Source of the DNA: CAYZEZ01 sp964477295 | Lineage (GTDB): Bacteria; Bacteroidota; Bacteroidia; Bacteroidales; SM23-62 | Assembly: GCA_964477295.1 (NCBI GenBank) | Contig: CAYZEZ010000124.1 | Span: forward strand, 1 to 13,231 | DNA length: 13,231 nucleotides | Direction: 5' to 3' | Part shown: positions 1 through 8,025 of the stretch, piece after piece | Layout: the number at the start of each line of letters is the position of its first letter | Position numbering within the stretch: position 1 is the stretch's first letter | Translations under genes and position numbers: made by a program | Notes under the pieces: model-generated | What the model saw: only the letters and a program-made list of their open reading frames with translations | Told to the model about the DNA's origin: nothing | Databases searched by the model: none

Positions 1-469
1 TTTCCAGTTCCTTTTTCAGTGAGATCATTTCCCTGGTCTCTTTTTCATAGGTATCTTCCACCTTTTTCTCAAAAGAACCAATCTTTTCCTTGAGGGGGTT
101 CAGCAAGGTATCCAGTTTTTCATGGTTCAGTTTTGCGAACTTCTGGCTTTTATCCTCAAATATCTTGTTGGCCAGGTTTTCAAACTCCACCTTAAATTGT
201 TTATATAGCTCGTTAATCTGATCTTTCTGTAGATTCAGCTTTTCGTTCAGGTGGTCAATATCGTTTGTGGCGGTTGCCAGTCCACGGTTCAATTCCAGAA
301 CAGTATCATCCTTTTGTTCAAGTTCAGATTTAAGATCCTGATTATCCCTGTTTAAATACAGGATCTTTTCTTCCAGTTTTGCCTTTATCCCTGATGATGT
401 AATACGCAAGGCCAGGAACACAATGGTTCCGCCAAGGATTAATCCTATGCCAATAAAAATAAAATCCAT
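1..469 (-). CDS. rmuC: DNA recombination protein RmuC, N-terminal part (cut by window edge)
   Basis: An open frame starts at the ATG at 469-467 on the minus strand and stays open to base 1, giving 156 codons without a stop. The protein begins with a hydrophobic segment (about residues 3-21, GIGLILGGTIVFLAL), so it has one N-terminal membrane anchor. A long charged, heptad-like region (about residues 25-156) follows and should form a coiled coil. The stretch NKIFEDKSQKF and, a little later, LLNPLKEKI are hallmarks of the start of the RmuC domain. The PD-(D/E)XK-like nuclease core would lie beyond the window. RmuC proteins limit recombination at inverted repeats and are thought to be nucleases, though their chemistry is poorly defined. 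The gene lies 31 bp downstream of dnaB on the same strand, so co-transcription is likely. Family assignment is confident; the C-terminal half is not visible. Confidence 0.88.
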   Translation of the reverse strand, partial: MDFIFIGIGLILGGTIVFLALRITSSGIKAKLEEKILYLNRDNQDLKSELEQKDDTVLELNRGLATATNDIDHLNEKLNLQKDQINELYKQFKVEFENLANKIFEDKSQKFAKLNHEKLDTLLNPLKEKIGSFEKKVEDTYEKETREMISLKKELE

Positions 470-500
470 GTTGAATTCTTTTACACAGCAAGCAAAATTT

Positions 501-2024
501 CTAATAGGGAGGAGGCTCCGTTTCTCCGTTCTGGGTTAAGTGTATATCATTATCATCGGTATCACTTTCTGCATTCATTTTCGATCGAAAGGTCATTGGT
601 TTGTCGGTGTTGTTTGCATCCAGCAGGGGTTGGATGGCGTCGAGCTCAACGAATTTGGCAAAGTCCTCTTTAAACCTGAGGAACACATCCCCAATGGGCC
701 CATTTCTGTGTTTGGACACTAAAATTTCGGCCACTCCAAGAGTTGAATTTCCGCCTTCATCTTCATCAATACCATACTTCTCCGGACGATGAATAAATAT
801 CACAATATCGGCGTCCTGTTCAATGGCACCTGATTCCCTCAGGTCAGAGAGCTGGGGCCTTTTATTACCTGATCTGAGTTCCACCGACCGGTTTAATTGC
901 GACAGTGCTATAACAGGTACATTGAGTTCTTTGGCGATGGATTTCAGTGCCCTGGAGATCGAGCTTACCTCCTGCTCCCTGTTACCTCTGTTATCTCCCG
1001 GACCCGTCATTAACTGGAGGTAGTCGACAACTATCATTTCCACATCAAATTGTAATTTTAAACGGCGGGCTTTTGCCCTCAGCTCAAAAATGGATATGGC
1101 AGGGGTATCATCGATATAAATAGGAGCATCTACAAGGCTTTTAATTTTGAATTCAAGCTGCTTCCACTCATAATCTTCCAGCCTGCCATTCCTGATCCGG
1201 TCTGAAGGGAGCTCGGTTTCGCTCACTATCATCCTGTTAACCAGTTGCAATGATGACATCTCGAGTGAGAATATGGCTATCGGCCTTCCATGATCGACTG
1301 CAATGTTTCTGGCCATGGAAAGCATAAATGCTGTTTTTCCCATGGATGGCCTTGCCGCAATGATCACCAGATCAGATCGCTGCCAGCCCGATGTAATCCT
1401 GTCGAGTTTCGTGTATCCTGATGGAACACCGCTCAGATGATCCTCGCGTTTGGAGGCTTCTTCAATTTGTTTAATGGCATCATTGATCAGCACATTCAGC
1501 TTGCTGGTCTCCCGTTTAATATTTCCCTCAGCAATTTCGAATAACTCCATCTCAGCCTTATCCAGCAGGTCATTAACGTCAATGCTCTCATCATAGGCAA
1601 GTTTCTGGATCCCTGAAGACACCCTGATCAGTTCACGCTGGATGTATTTCTGCTGGACGATGCGTGCATGAAACTCAAGATGGGCTGAGGAAGCCACCTT
1701 GCTGGTAAGCTGGGTAATATACAATGGCCCTCCCACATCTTCCAGCTCCCTGGTTCTCCTAAGCTCCTCTGTAACAGTCAGGATATCAATAGCTTTCTCC
1801 CCCATCGAAAGATCTACAATGACCTTGTATATCTTCTGGTGACTGTCCTTGTAAAAACTTTCCGGTTTTAAAATATCGAGTACAGAAAGAACGGCATCTT
1901 TCTCAAGCATTATAGCTCCTAAAACAGCTTCTTCAAGATCAACTGCCTGAGGGGGGATCCTGCCATAATCCAGATTTACATCACCCAGTCTCGGAGTGGT
2001 TTGTAAATTACTTTTTTGTGCCAT
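501..2024 (-). CDS. dnaB: Replicative DNA helicase DnaB
   Basis: This encodes the hexameric 5'-3' helicase that unwinds DNA at the replication fork and recruits primase; it is 507 aa, close to the usual 450-520. The N-terminal all-helical domain covers about residues 22-125 (PPQAVDLEEAVLGAIML is the classic opening), followed by a linker helix. The RecA-like C-terminal domain starts near 195 (SGYTKLDRITSGW). Visible motifs are Walker A ARPSMGKT (224-231), the SLEMS motif (253-257), Walker B MIVVDYLQLM (330-339), the ALSQLNR motif (373-379), and DLRESGAIEQDAD (394-406) followed by the arginine-containing H/RP segment near 412. A polar C-terminal tail after about 470 is probably disordered. There is no intein insertion. 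The start ATG at 2024 precedes a short polar leader. rmuC follows 31 bp downstream; ispE diverges upstream. Confidence 0.97.
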   Translation of the reverse strand: MAQKSNLQTTPRLGDVNLDYGRIPPQAVDLEEAVLGAIMLEKDAVLSVLDILKPESFYKDSHQKIYKVIVDLSMGEKAIDILTVTEELRRTRELEDVGGPLYITQLTSKVASSAHLEFHARIVQQKYIQRELIRVSSGIQKLAYDESIDVNDLLDKAEMELFEIAEGNIKRETSKLNVLINDAIKQIEEASKREDHLSGVPSGYTKLDRITSGWQRSDLVIIAARPSMGKTAFMLSMARNIAVDHGRPIAIFSLEMSSLQLVNRMIVSETELPSDRIRNGRLEDYEWKQLEFKIKSLVDAPIYIDDTPAISIFELRAKARRLKLQFDVEMIVVDYLQLMTGPGDNRGNREQEVSSISRALKSIAKELNVPVIALSQLNRSVELRSGNKRPQLSDLRESGAIEQDADIVIFIHRPEKYGIDEDEGGNSTLGVAEILVSKHRNGPIGDVFLRFKEDFAKFVELDAIQPLLDANNTDKPMTFRSKMNAESDTDDNDIHLTQNGETEPPPY

Positions 2025-2267
2025 ATAATATTAAAAATAAGACTTTTATATTAATGTTTGAAAAACAGTAATTTATTAAAAAAGTGTAGGTTTCAACTGC
2101 GGTCTTTTTCAAGGATCAAAATTAAGAAAAGCATAGCTGCCGATCCATAGTTGGGTACAATAAAACTAACAGCTATTTTGAACAATCAACATTTACCCTG
2201 TTAATAAATTATAATTACCTTTAATAGCTGCATTTTCTGAAATTAAATTGTTGATAACTTCTGTCAG
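2025..2267. promoter_or_regulatory. Divergent dnaB/ispE intergenic region
   Basis: This AT-rich 243-bp spacer lies between the divergent starts of dnaB (minus) and ispE (plus) and so should contain both promoters. On the minus strand TAATTTTG (2124-2117) fits the Bacteroidota -7 box TAnnTTTG, but no matching TTG box sits about 19 bp upstream of it. On the plus strand TACCTTTA (2216-2223) matches seven of eight -7 positions, also without a good -33 box. No gene, tRNA or strong hairpin was seen. Its promoter role is inferred mainly from position. Confidence 0.4.
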
Positions 2268-3080
2268 ATGCTTTTCTTCCCTAACGTTAAAATAAATATT
2301 GGCCTGAATGTGATCCGCAGGCGGGACGACGGGTACCATGATATAGAAACCCTGATGTATCCGGCAGGAATGCAAGATGCCATGGAATTTATTGAAAATA
2401 AGGACAGTAACCGCCATTTATTTACCTATTCCGGGATTCAATTGCCAGGAAATAAAGATCTGTGCGCAGGATTAATTGAGCGGTTATCAGGAAGGGTAGA
2501 GATACCTCCCCTGGAAGTACATCTGCACAAGAATATTCCTCCCGGGGCCGGTTTGGGAGGAGGCAGCGCAGATGTGGCTTTTTTCCTGAAAAAACTGGCA
2601 GGCTTTTTTGATCTGCCGCTCGATTTTAATAAGCAGTTTGAGATAGCAATTGAGACTGGAAGTGATTGTCCCTTCTTTCTATTCAACAGGCCAATGATAG
2701 CCACCGGAAGAGGGGAATTACTCAGCGAGGCAATGATAAGCTTAAATGGTTATTACCTTTTGCTGGTCATGCCCGGGATCCACATCAGCACAAAGCAGGC
2801 TTATGCTGCCATCAAACCCAGTGGCAGGGAAAACCTGATTGCAAACAGCTATCAGCGACCTGTAGAGGTATGGAAAAACACCCTGATCAATCAGTTTGAA
2901 GAAGCACTGTTCCCTCAATATCCAGTCTTACAGGAAATCAAAGATTCCTTGTATTCAATGGGCGCTCTCTATGCCTCCATGACCGGCAGCGGATCCGGGA
3001 TCTATGGGATTTTTAAAGATAAAGCAGAAGTGCCCCAGAAATTAATGGAATATCAGATCTATCAGGAGAGGATGAAATAG
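2268..3080 (+). CDS. ispE: 4-diphosphocytidyl-2-C-methyl-D-erythritol kinase IspE
   Basis: IspE phosphorylates the 2-hydroxyl of CDP-methylerythritol with ATP in the MEP pathway to isopentenyl diphosphate. The 270-aa product is a GHMP kinase of normal length. The N-terminal substrate motif FPNVKINIGLNV (residues 4-15) contains the expected lysine K8, and DGYHDIETLMYP follows at 21-32. The glycine-rich ATP loop is PPGAGLGGGSAD (91-102). GSDCPFF (131-137) carries the likely catalytic aspartate D133, and the C-terminal GHMP motif MTGSGSGIYGIF covers 238-249. The ATG at 2268 is chosen because the family's conserved N-terminal Phe-Pro-x-x-Lys block begins four residues later. The gene is single on its strand; the next gene to the right converges on it across a 91-bp gap. 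It implies use of the MEP rather than the mevalonate route. Confidence 0.96.
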   Translation: MLFFPNVKINIGLNVIRRRDDGYHDIETLMYPAGMQDAMEFIENKDSNRHLFTYSGIQLPGNKDLCAGLIERLSGRVEIPPLEVHLHKNIPPGAGLGGGSADVAFFLKKLAGFFDLPLDFNKQFEIAIETGSDCPFFLFNRPMIATGRGELLSEAMISLNGYYLLLVMPGIHISTKQAYAAIKPSGRENLIANSYQRPVEVWKNTLINQFEEALFPQYPVLQEIKDSLYSMGALYASMTGSGSGIYGIFKDKAEVPQKLMEYQIYQERMK

Positions 3081-3171
3081 ATTTTACGCTGTCAGCATTA
3101 AATACCTGGAATAATAATCATTGATCCCGAACACTGTCTGCCTGCGAGCAATTAAATTTGTTATGTTTGAG

Positions 3172-3591
3172 TTATTCCAGTTCAAGCATCAGGTGATTTT
3201 TGGGGATCTTTTCTCCCTCCTTCACCAGGATCGATTTAATGGTGGCCTCCTTATGAAAAACGACCCTGTTTTTCATTTTCATGGCTTCCAGGATAAGCAT
3301 GTTGTCACCCGGTTTAACCTCCTGGCCCTCTTTCACATACAATTTAACAATAGTGCCGGGGATAAAAGAAAAGATTTTCTTCGGATCAGGTGGGACGTAT
3401 TCCTTCCTGTTCTCAAACTTCCCGTTATACATTGTCCGGTATTTGGTCCCGTCAATGACCAGTGATTTATATCTCACCTTTTTATCCCCGTTTTCACCCT
3501 CGAAGTCATTACCATTAACCTCTGTGCTTCCCATAGTTTGAGCTGTTACACCTTTTATCTTTGGAGGTAGTGATGGAGTTGGATTAGCCAT
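3172..3591 (-). CDS. Biotin carboxyl carrier protein of an acyl-CoA carboxylase/decarboxylase
   Basis: This 139-aa protein carries biotin covalently and shuttles carboxyl groups between active sites. The C-terminal half (about residues 70-139) is a biotinyl domain: FIPGTIVKLYVKEGQEVKPGD, then the biotinylation motif EAMKMKN with acceptor lysine K105, then a second half ending IPKNHLMLELE. The middle (about 38-60, YKSLVIDGTKYRTMYNG) resembles the beta-rich segment before the biotinyl domain in propionyl-CoA carboxylase alpha subunits. The first 35 residues are polar and low in predicted structure. The start ATG at 3591 lies 11 bp after the stop of the carboxyltransferase gene, so the two are almost certainly one operon. 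It could serve a soluble propionyl- or acetyl-CoA carboxylase or a sodium-pumping methylmalonyl-CoA decarboxylase; the sequence alone does not settle this. Confidence 0.9.
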   Translation of the reverse strand: MANPTPSLPPKIKGVTAQTMGSTEVNGNDFEGENGDKKVRYKSLVIDGTKYRTMYNGKFENRKEYVPPDPKKIFSFIPGTIVKLYVKEGQEVKPGDNMLILEAMKMKNRVVFHKEATIKSILVKEGEKIPKNHLMLELE

Positions 3592-3602
3592 AACAAACTT
3601 GT

Positions 3603-5147
3603 TTAAAAGGGTGGAATTCCATGTTTTTTATTCGGCAGGTAAACCGATTTTTTATCAGATACCTCTATGGCATGCAGAAGCATCTTCCTGGTTTCAGACG
3701 GTTCAATTACAGCGTCGATGTAGCCCTTGGCTGCAGCCACATATGGATTAGCAAACTTCTGCTTATATTCTTTCACCTTTTGTTTTCTTACTTTTTCAGG
3801 ATCGACCGCAGTAGCAATTTCTTTCCTGAAAATAATATTGGCTGCTCCTTCCGGGCCCATAACGGCAATCTCTGCCCCTGGCCAGGCCAGGACGAAGTCT
3901 GCCCTGAGGTGTCTTGAAGCCATAGCAATATATCCTCCGCCATATGCTTTCCTGATAATAACTGTCATCTTGGGAACAGTAGCCTCACTATAAGCATACA
4001 ACACTTTAGCCCCGTGCCGGATCACCCCGGCGTGCTCCTGGTCAATTCCCGGGAGGTATCCCGGAAGATCCACCAGGGTTACAATAGGAATATTAAAAGC
4101 ATCACAATACCGGATAAACCGGGCAGCCTTATCGGATGAATCCACATCCAGTACACCGGCAAGCACGATAGGCTGGTTGCAGACGAATCCGACTGTTTCA
4201 CCATTCAGCCGGCCAAAACCTATCACCATATTCCCGGCCCACATCTCCTGGATCTCCAGAAAATCTGAATCATCTACGATGGCACGTACCACGTCTCTTA
4301 CATCGTAAGGTTGTTTGGGATCATTGGGAACAATATCTTCAATATCATATTCCGGTTTGGGGTCCCTGGCAGGGAATCTTCTTGCTTTCTGGAGGTTATT
4401 CCATGGTATGAAGGTGATCAGTTTTTTGATTTGTTCGAAGCATTCGGCTTCACTTAACGCATAAAAATGGGCATTGCCTGTAATTTCACTGTGTACTCTG
4501 GCTCCGCCGAGGTCTTCCATAGATATCTCCTCACCCAATACCGTTTTGATTACTTCCGGTCCCGTGATGAACATCTTCGATATCTTATCCACGACAAAAA
4601 CAAAATCGGTCAGTGCCGGTGAATATACTGCCCCCCCTGCACATGGTCCGAGAATAACCGATATTTGTGGAATAACACCCGAATTGAGTGTATTCCTGAA
4701 AAAGATCTCACCATAGCCAGCCAGTGAATTCACACCTTCCTGGATACGGGCACCTCCTGAATCATTGATGCCGATCAGGGGGGTTTTCATGCGCAGTGCA
4801 TGATCCATTATCTTGGTAATTTTCCTCGCATGCATAAGTCCCAGGGAACCGCCCGCAACGGTAAAATCCTGGGCAAAAATACAGATTGGTGCGCCAAAGA
4901 TGGTTCCCGTTCCTATTACTACACCATCGCCGTGAAGGATTTTCTTCTCCATATCGAAGTCCTTGGCCTCATGCTCGACGAAAAGATCATATTCATTAAA
5001 TGAATCTCTATCAAGTAAACTGATAATCCTGTCGCGGGCAGTCATCTTGCCCATAGCAACCTGTTTCTCAATAGCTGCCTCTCCTCCCCCCTGCAAAACG
5101 AGCTCACGTTTCTTCTTTAAATCTTCAATTTTTCTTTTAGACGCCAT
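3603..5147 (-). CDS. Acyl-CoA carboxylase beta / methylmalonyl-CoA decarboxylase alpha-type carboxyltransferase
   Basis: This 514-aa carboxyltransferase moves CO2 between biotin and an acyl-CoA, most likely propionyl-CoA/methylmalonyl-CoA. It has the two crotonase-like halves of the family. The N half contains GGSLGLMHARKI (99-110), NDSGGARIQEGV (128-139) and the oxyanion-hole segment GPCAGGAVYSPAL (167-179). The C half contains the biotin-binding part VDLPGYLPG (359-367), AYGGGYIAMASR (401-412) and GPEGAANIIF (431-440). In the acyl-pocket position where propionyl-CoA carboxylases usually carry Asp (AYGGAYD), this protein has Ile407. Length and motif order are normal, with no break. The biotin carrier gene follows 11 bp downstream; no biotin carboxylase and no membrane beta subunit lie in the window. 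The symbols pccB and mmdA are both used for such proteins, so none is assigned. Confidence 0.93.
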   Translation of the reverse strand: MASKRKIEDLKKKRELVLQGGGEAAIEKQVAMGKMTARDRIISLLDRDSFNEYDLFVEHEAKDFDMEKKILHGDGVVIGTGTIFGAPICIFAQDFTVAGGSLGLMHARKITKIMDHALRMKTPLIGINDSGGARIQEGVNSLAGYGEIFFRNTLNSGVIPQISVILGPCAGGAVYSPALTDFVFVVDKISKMFITGPEVIKTVLGEEISMEDLGGARVHSEITGNAHFYALSEAECFEQIKKLITFIPWNNLQKARRFPARDPKPEYDIEDIVPNDPKQPYDVRDVVRAIVDDSDFLEIQEMWAGNMVIGFGRLNGETVGFVCNQPIVLAGVLDVDSSDKAARFIRYCDAFNIPIVTLVDLPGYLPGIDQEHAGVIRHGAKVLYAYSEATVPKMTVIIRKAYGGGYIAMASRHLRADFVLAWPGAEIAVMGPEGAANIIFRKEIATAVDPEKVRKQKVKEYKQKFANPYVAAAKGYIDAVIEPSETRKMLLHAIEVSDKKSVYLPNKKHGIPPF

Positions 5148-5479
5148 GTAGGTTTGATTTTAGAATTTTCATGGAAGTAAAACCTGAAAAATCTTGTTTA
5201 GAATCCTGCGGGCATAATCCCTGATGCTTGCAGCGGGATTAGCAAGTGCAAAATATTTAAATTATAAAGGATTGAACATTCCCGCCGTAAGCGGCCTGAA
5301 CCTTCAATGAACTACAACGTTACGAAATCATTGGAATTTAAAAAAATATATTGGTCACATTTTGGGCCATCCATAAATTATCTTATTCATTATCAGAAGA
5401 ATATTTTATCAACATTTAATTTTCAATGGCCAGAAGCTTTCAGATAATTAAAGGTTGTCTGACTACGCTGAAATAAAGT
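5148..5479. other. Non-coding spacer between lptG and the carboxyltransferase gene
   Basis: This AT-rich spacer of 332 bp lies between two minus-strand genes. It should hold the end of the tgt-lptG transcript and the promoter of the carboxyltransferase operon. I found no good match to the Bacteroidota TTTG...TAnnTTTG promoter on the minus strand, no protein-like frame, no tRNA-like fold and no strong T-tailed hairpin. The only structure is a short GCCG-TAAG-CGGC inverted repeat near 5283-5294, too short to name. Confidence 0.5.
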
Positions 5480-6574
5480 TTATTTAGGGGCGAGGCGATA
5501 GAGGAAAATGCTGATAACCACGAACATCAAATTGGGCAACCAAACTGCCATTACCGGGTCCAGTCGCCCGCTGATGGCAAACTGCGAAGAGAACTGCATA
5601 AATAAGATATATGAGAAGGCGACCAATAAGCCAATACCTATTTGCACGCCAATCCCTCCCTTCACTTTGCGAGACGAGACCGAAACACCAATCAGGGTAA
5701 GAATGAAAGTGGAGAAGGGATAAGAGTATCGTTTATGTTTTTCAATTTCATAGGCATCAATATTTGATTCACCCTGGGCCAGCTGGTTATTGATAAATTT
5801 ATTTAACTCCCTGATATTCATCGTCTCTACAATATTCAGGCGCCGTTTAAAATCACCAGGCAGGATATTCAGTGTGGTATCAATAGTCCTGCCTTTTTCA
5901 ATTGTCTCTTCGAGACCGTTAATGTTCCGTATATAATAATTTCTGATCGTCCATTTGTTTTTTGTGGAATCCCATTTAATATAATCCGACATAAGTTTTG
6001 ACACCAGTTCACCATCAACATATTTTTCCATAGAGAATTTATGGCCGATATCCGACATGGTACTGAAGGATTCCATGTATATAAAAACTCCGGGTTCAAT
6101 CTGCCTGTGTATGTTTTTTTCCTTGAACCGGTACGGTCGGGTATGGACATATAATTCCTCAAATTCCAGTCTGACTGAATTGGCATGAGGTAACACATAA
6201 TCGCTAAGCACAAAGGCAAAAATGGCAATAACCAGGGCTGAAAGGAAGTAAGGTATGAGGAGCCTGTGAAAACTCATCCCACTGCTGATTATTGCAATTA
6301 TCTCAGACCGGTATGCCATCCTGGAAGTAAAATAGATGACCGAGATGAAGGTAAACAGAGAACTGAAAATCAGGGCAAAATATGGAACAAAGTTCACGTA
6401 ATAATCCAGTACCACGGCTTTGAAAGGGGCGCTCTTCTCAATGAAATTGTCGATTTTCTCGGACAGGTCAAAAATAACAGCAATGGACATTATCAGGGCA
6501 AGGGAAAAGAAGAATGTTCCGAGGAATTTCTTTATAATGTACCAGTCGATTATTGTCAGCCCGAGGCGTTTCAT
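5480..6574 (-). CDS. lptG: LptF/LptG (YjgP/YjgQ) family LPS export permease
   Basis: This 364-aa inner-membrane permease belongs to the LptB2FG ABC transporter, which extracts lipopolysaccharide from the inner membrane and hands it to the periplasmic bridge. Six membrane segments are visible at about residues 16-35, 56-82, 104-126, 285-300, 307-328 and 341-360. They flank a soluble periplasmic beta-rich domain (about 135-270). The opening IIDWYIIKKFLGTFFFSLAL and the cytoplasmic-loop segment YRSEIIAIISSGMSFHRLL (about 88-106, the coupling helix to the LptB ATPase) are typical. The closing block SYPFSTFILTLIGVSVSSRK (284-303) is also characteristic. LptF and LptG are hard to tell apart by eye, so the symbol is tentative. 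The gene follows tgt on the same strand after 92 bp, and I believe tgt-lptG is a recurrent pairing in Bacteroidota. Confidence 0.9.
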   Translation of the reverse strand: MKRLGLTIIDWYIIKKFLGTFFFSLALIMSIAVIFDLSEKIDNFIEKSAPFKAVVLDYYVNFVPYFALIFSSLFTFISVIYFTSRMAYRSEIIAIISSGMSFHRLLIPYFLSALVIAIFAFVLSDYVLPHANSVRLEFEELYVHTRPYRFKEKNIHRQIEPGVFIYMESFSTMSDIGHKFSMEKYVDGELVSKLMSDYIKWDSTKNKWTIRNYYIRNINGLEETIEKGRTIDTTLNILPGDFKRRLNIVETMNIRELNKFINNQLAQGESNIDAYEIEKHKRYSYPFSTFILTLIGVSVSSRKVKGGIGVQIGIGLLVAFSYILFMQFSSQFAISGRLDPVMAVWLPNLMFVVISIFLYRLAPK

Positions 6575-6666
6575 TTGATATTACTTAACTCATCTAATAT
6601 TAAACCGTTATAAATGGGTACATGGTTCCTGAAAAATAATTATTTATGTTCGGTGCATGCTTCTTT

Positions 6667-7797
6667 TCACAGTCTTTTTGCCAGTTGTTTGACCATTTTG
6701 TCTTTCCAATTGCCAAAAGTTCCATATTCAATCTGCTCTCTTGCCTTTGTCATAAGCCATACATAGAAACCAAGATTATGAAGACTGGCAATCTGGGCTC
6801 CGAGGATCTCTTTCGACATTATCAAATGACGCAAATAGGCTCTGGAATATTGTGTATCGACATAGGTAATATTATCTGTATCAATGGAAGAAAAATCATC
6901 CTTCCATTTTTCGTTTTTGATGTTGATTATCCCTTGTGAAGTGAAAAGATGACCGTTACGTCCGTTCCTGGTAGGAATGACACAATCGAACATATCTATT
7001 CCCAACGCAATATTTTCCAACAGGTTAACGGGTGTTCCAACTCCCATCAGATACCTTGGCTTGTCTTCAGGAAGGATTTGATTTACAACACTTACCATCT
7101 CATACATTTCTTCTTCCGGTTCCCCGACCGACAGACCCCCGATCGCATTTCCCGGCAGGCTAAAGCCAGCCACTTTTTCAGCGGACCGGACTCTTAATTC
7201 GGGATAAACACTTCCCTGAACAATGGGAAACAAATACTGTTCATAATCATGTACAGGATCGGTGTTTATATATTGTTCTACCCCCCTCTCAAGCCACCTG
7301 TGAGTTAGTTCCATAGACCGTTTGGCGTAATCATATTCACACGGGAATGGCGTACATTCGTCGAATGCCATAATGATGTCGGCTCCGATCTGACGCTGTA
7401 TATCCACCACCTTTTCAGGCGTAAACATATGTTTTGATCCGTCGATATGTGATTGAAAAATGGCACCATCTTCTGTGAGCTTCCGCTGATCAGCCAGGGA
7501 GAATACCTGGTAACCACCGCTGTCGGTAAGGATGGGCCCTTCCCAGTTCATAAAACCATGTAAACCACCAGCTTTTGAAATGGTATCGATACCCGGACGC
7601 AGGTATAGATGATAAGTATTACCAAGGATGATTTCGGCCTTGATATCATTTGCCAGTTCATGCTGGTGAACGGCTTTTACGGAAGCCATGGTGCCAACCG
7701 GCATAAATACAGGTGTTTTTATCTCACCGTGAGCGGTCTTAATTAAGCCAGAACGGGCAGAAGTCTCATTATCCGTACTTTTTATCTCAAAAATCAT
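6667..7797 (-). CDS. tgt: tRNA-guanine transglycosylase (queuine tRNA-ribosyltransferase)
   Basis: Tgt swaps guanine-34 for preQ1 in tRNAs with GUN anticodons during queuosine synthesis. The 376-aa length and the TIM-barrel motifs are normal. TDSGGYQVFSL (91-101) includes the general acid/base D92, and MAFDECTPF (143-151) has the base-recognition D146 and C148. PIVQG (191-195, Q194) and GGLSVGE (220-226) also contact the base. The nucleophile is D271 in DMFDCVIPTRNGRNG (268-282). The C-terminal zinc site is unusual. In the Zymomonas-type enzyme three cysteines (CxCxxC) precede the Y-S-R-A-Y-L-R-H-L block. Here the aligned residues are N309, T311 and D314, while the histidine H340 (SLHN) remains. 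lptG follows downstream. Functional assignment is secure because the catalytic residues are intact. Confidence 0.96.
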   Translation of the reverse strand: MIFEIKSTDNETSARSGLIKTAHGEIKTPVFMPVGTMASVKAVHQHELANDIKAEIILGNTYHLYLRPGIDTISKAGGLHGFMNWEGPILTDSGGYQVFSLADQRKLTEDGAIFQSHIDGSKHMFTPEKVVDIQRQIGADIIMAFDECTPFPCEYDYAKRSMELTHRWLERGVEQYINTDPVHDYEQYLFPIVQGSVYPELRVRSAEKVAGFSLPGNAIGGLSVGEPEEEMYEMVSVVNQILPEDKPRYLMGVGTPVNLLENIALGIDMFDCVIPTRNGRNGHLFTSQGIINIKNEKWKDDFSSIDTDNITYVDTQYSRAYLRHLIMSKEILGAQIASLHNLGFYVWLMTKAREQIEYGTFGNWKDKMVKQLAKRL

Positions 7798-8025
7798 AGT
7801 CTGGCTTTAACGCATAAAGATACTCAATATGTGGATATCTTTTGAAGACTATACTGCCTGGGGTTTGCCCGAAAGTAAAAACTTTAATAAAATTGCGCGA
7901 GAAAACTCAGGTTGCAACCTGGAACAAGTTAACAGATCACTCCATTTTCCGACATACCATTAATCCTGCAGGTAGCTCTGATTATCTACCTGTCTGCCCT
8001 CTTCATCCAACTCCTTTACCTCCTG
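7798..8025. promoter_or_regulatory. Divergent tgt / glycosyltransferase intergenic region
   Basis: This spacer lies between the divergent tgt (minus) and glycosyltransferase (plus) starts and should carry both promoters. No full TTTG/TAnnTTTG pair is visible on either strand. On the plus strand TATCTTTTG (7836-7844) resembles the -7 box with one extra base. The right part (about 7933-8025) is open in the glycosyltransferase frame and encodes a hydrophobic helix, so it is probably coding rather than spacer. Confidence 0.4.

Noticed and set aside
2117..2124. TAATTTTG on the minus strand as the dnaB promoter
   Set aside because: The -7 match is exact but no TTG box occurs at a suitable distance, so it is mentioned only within the intergenic entry.
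4474..4716. Plus-strand frames inside the carboxyltransferase gene (also 3121-3465, 3621-3993 and 4963-5151)
   Set aside because: All are antisense to intact conserved minus-strand genes and show no domain-like sequence.
5471..5485. AAATAAA-G-TTTATTT palindrome at the end of lptG as a terminator
   Set aside because: It is a pure AT palindrome with a one-base loop that overlaps the stop codon; it would not form a stable RNA hairpin.
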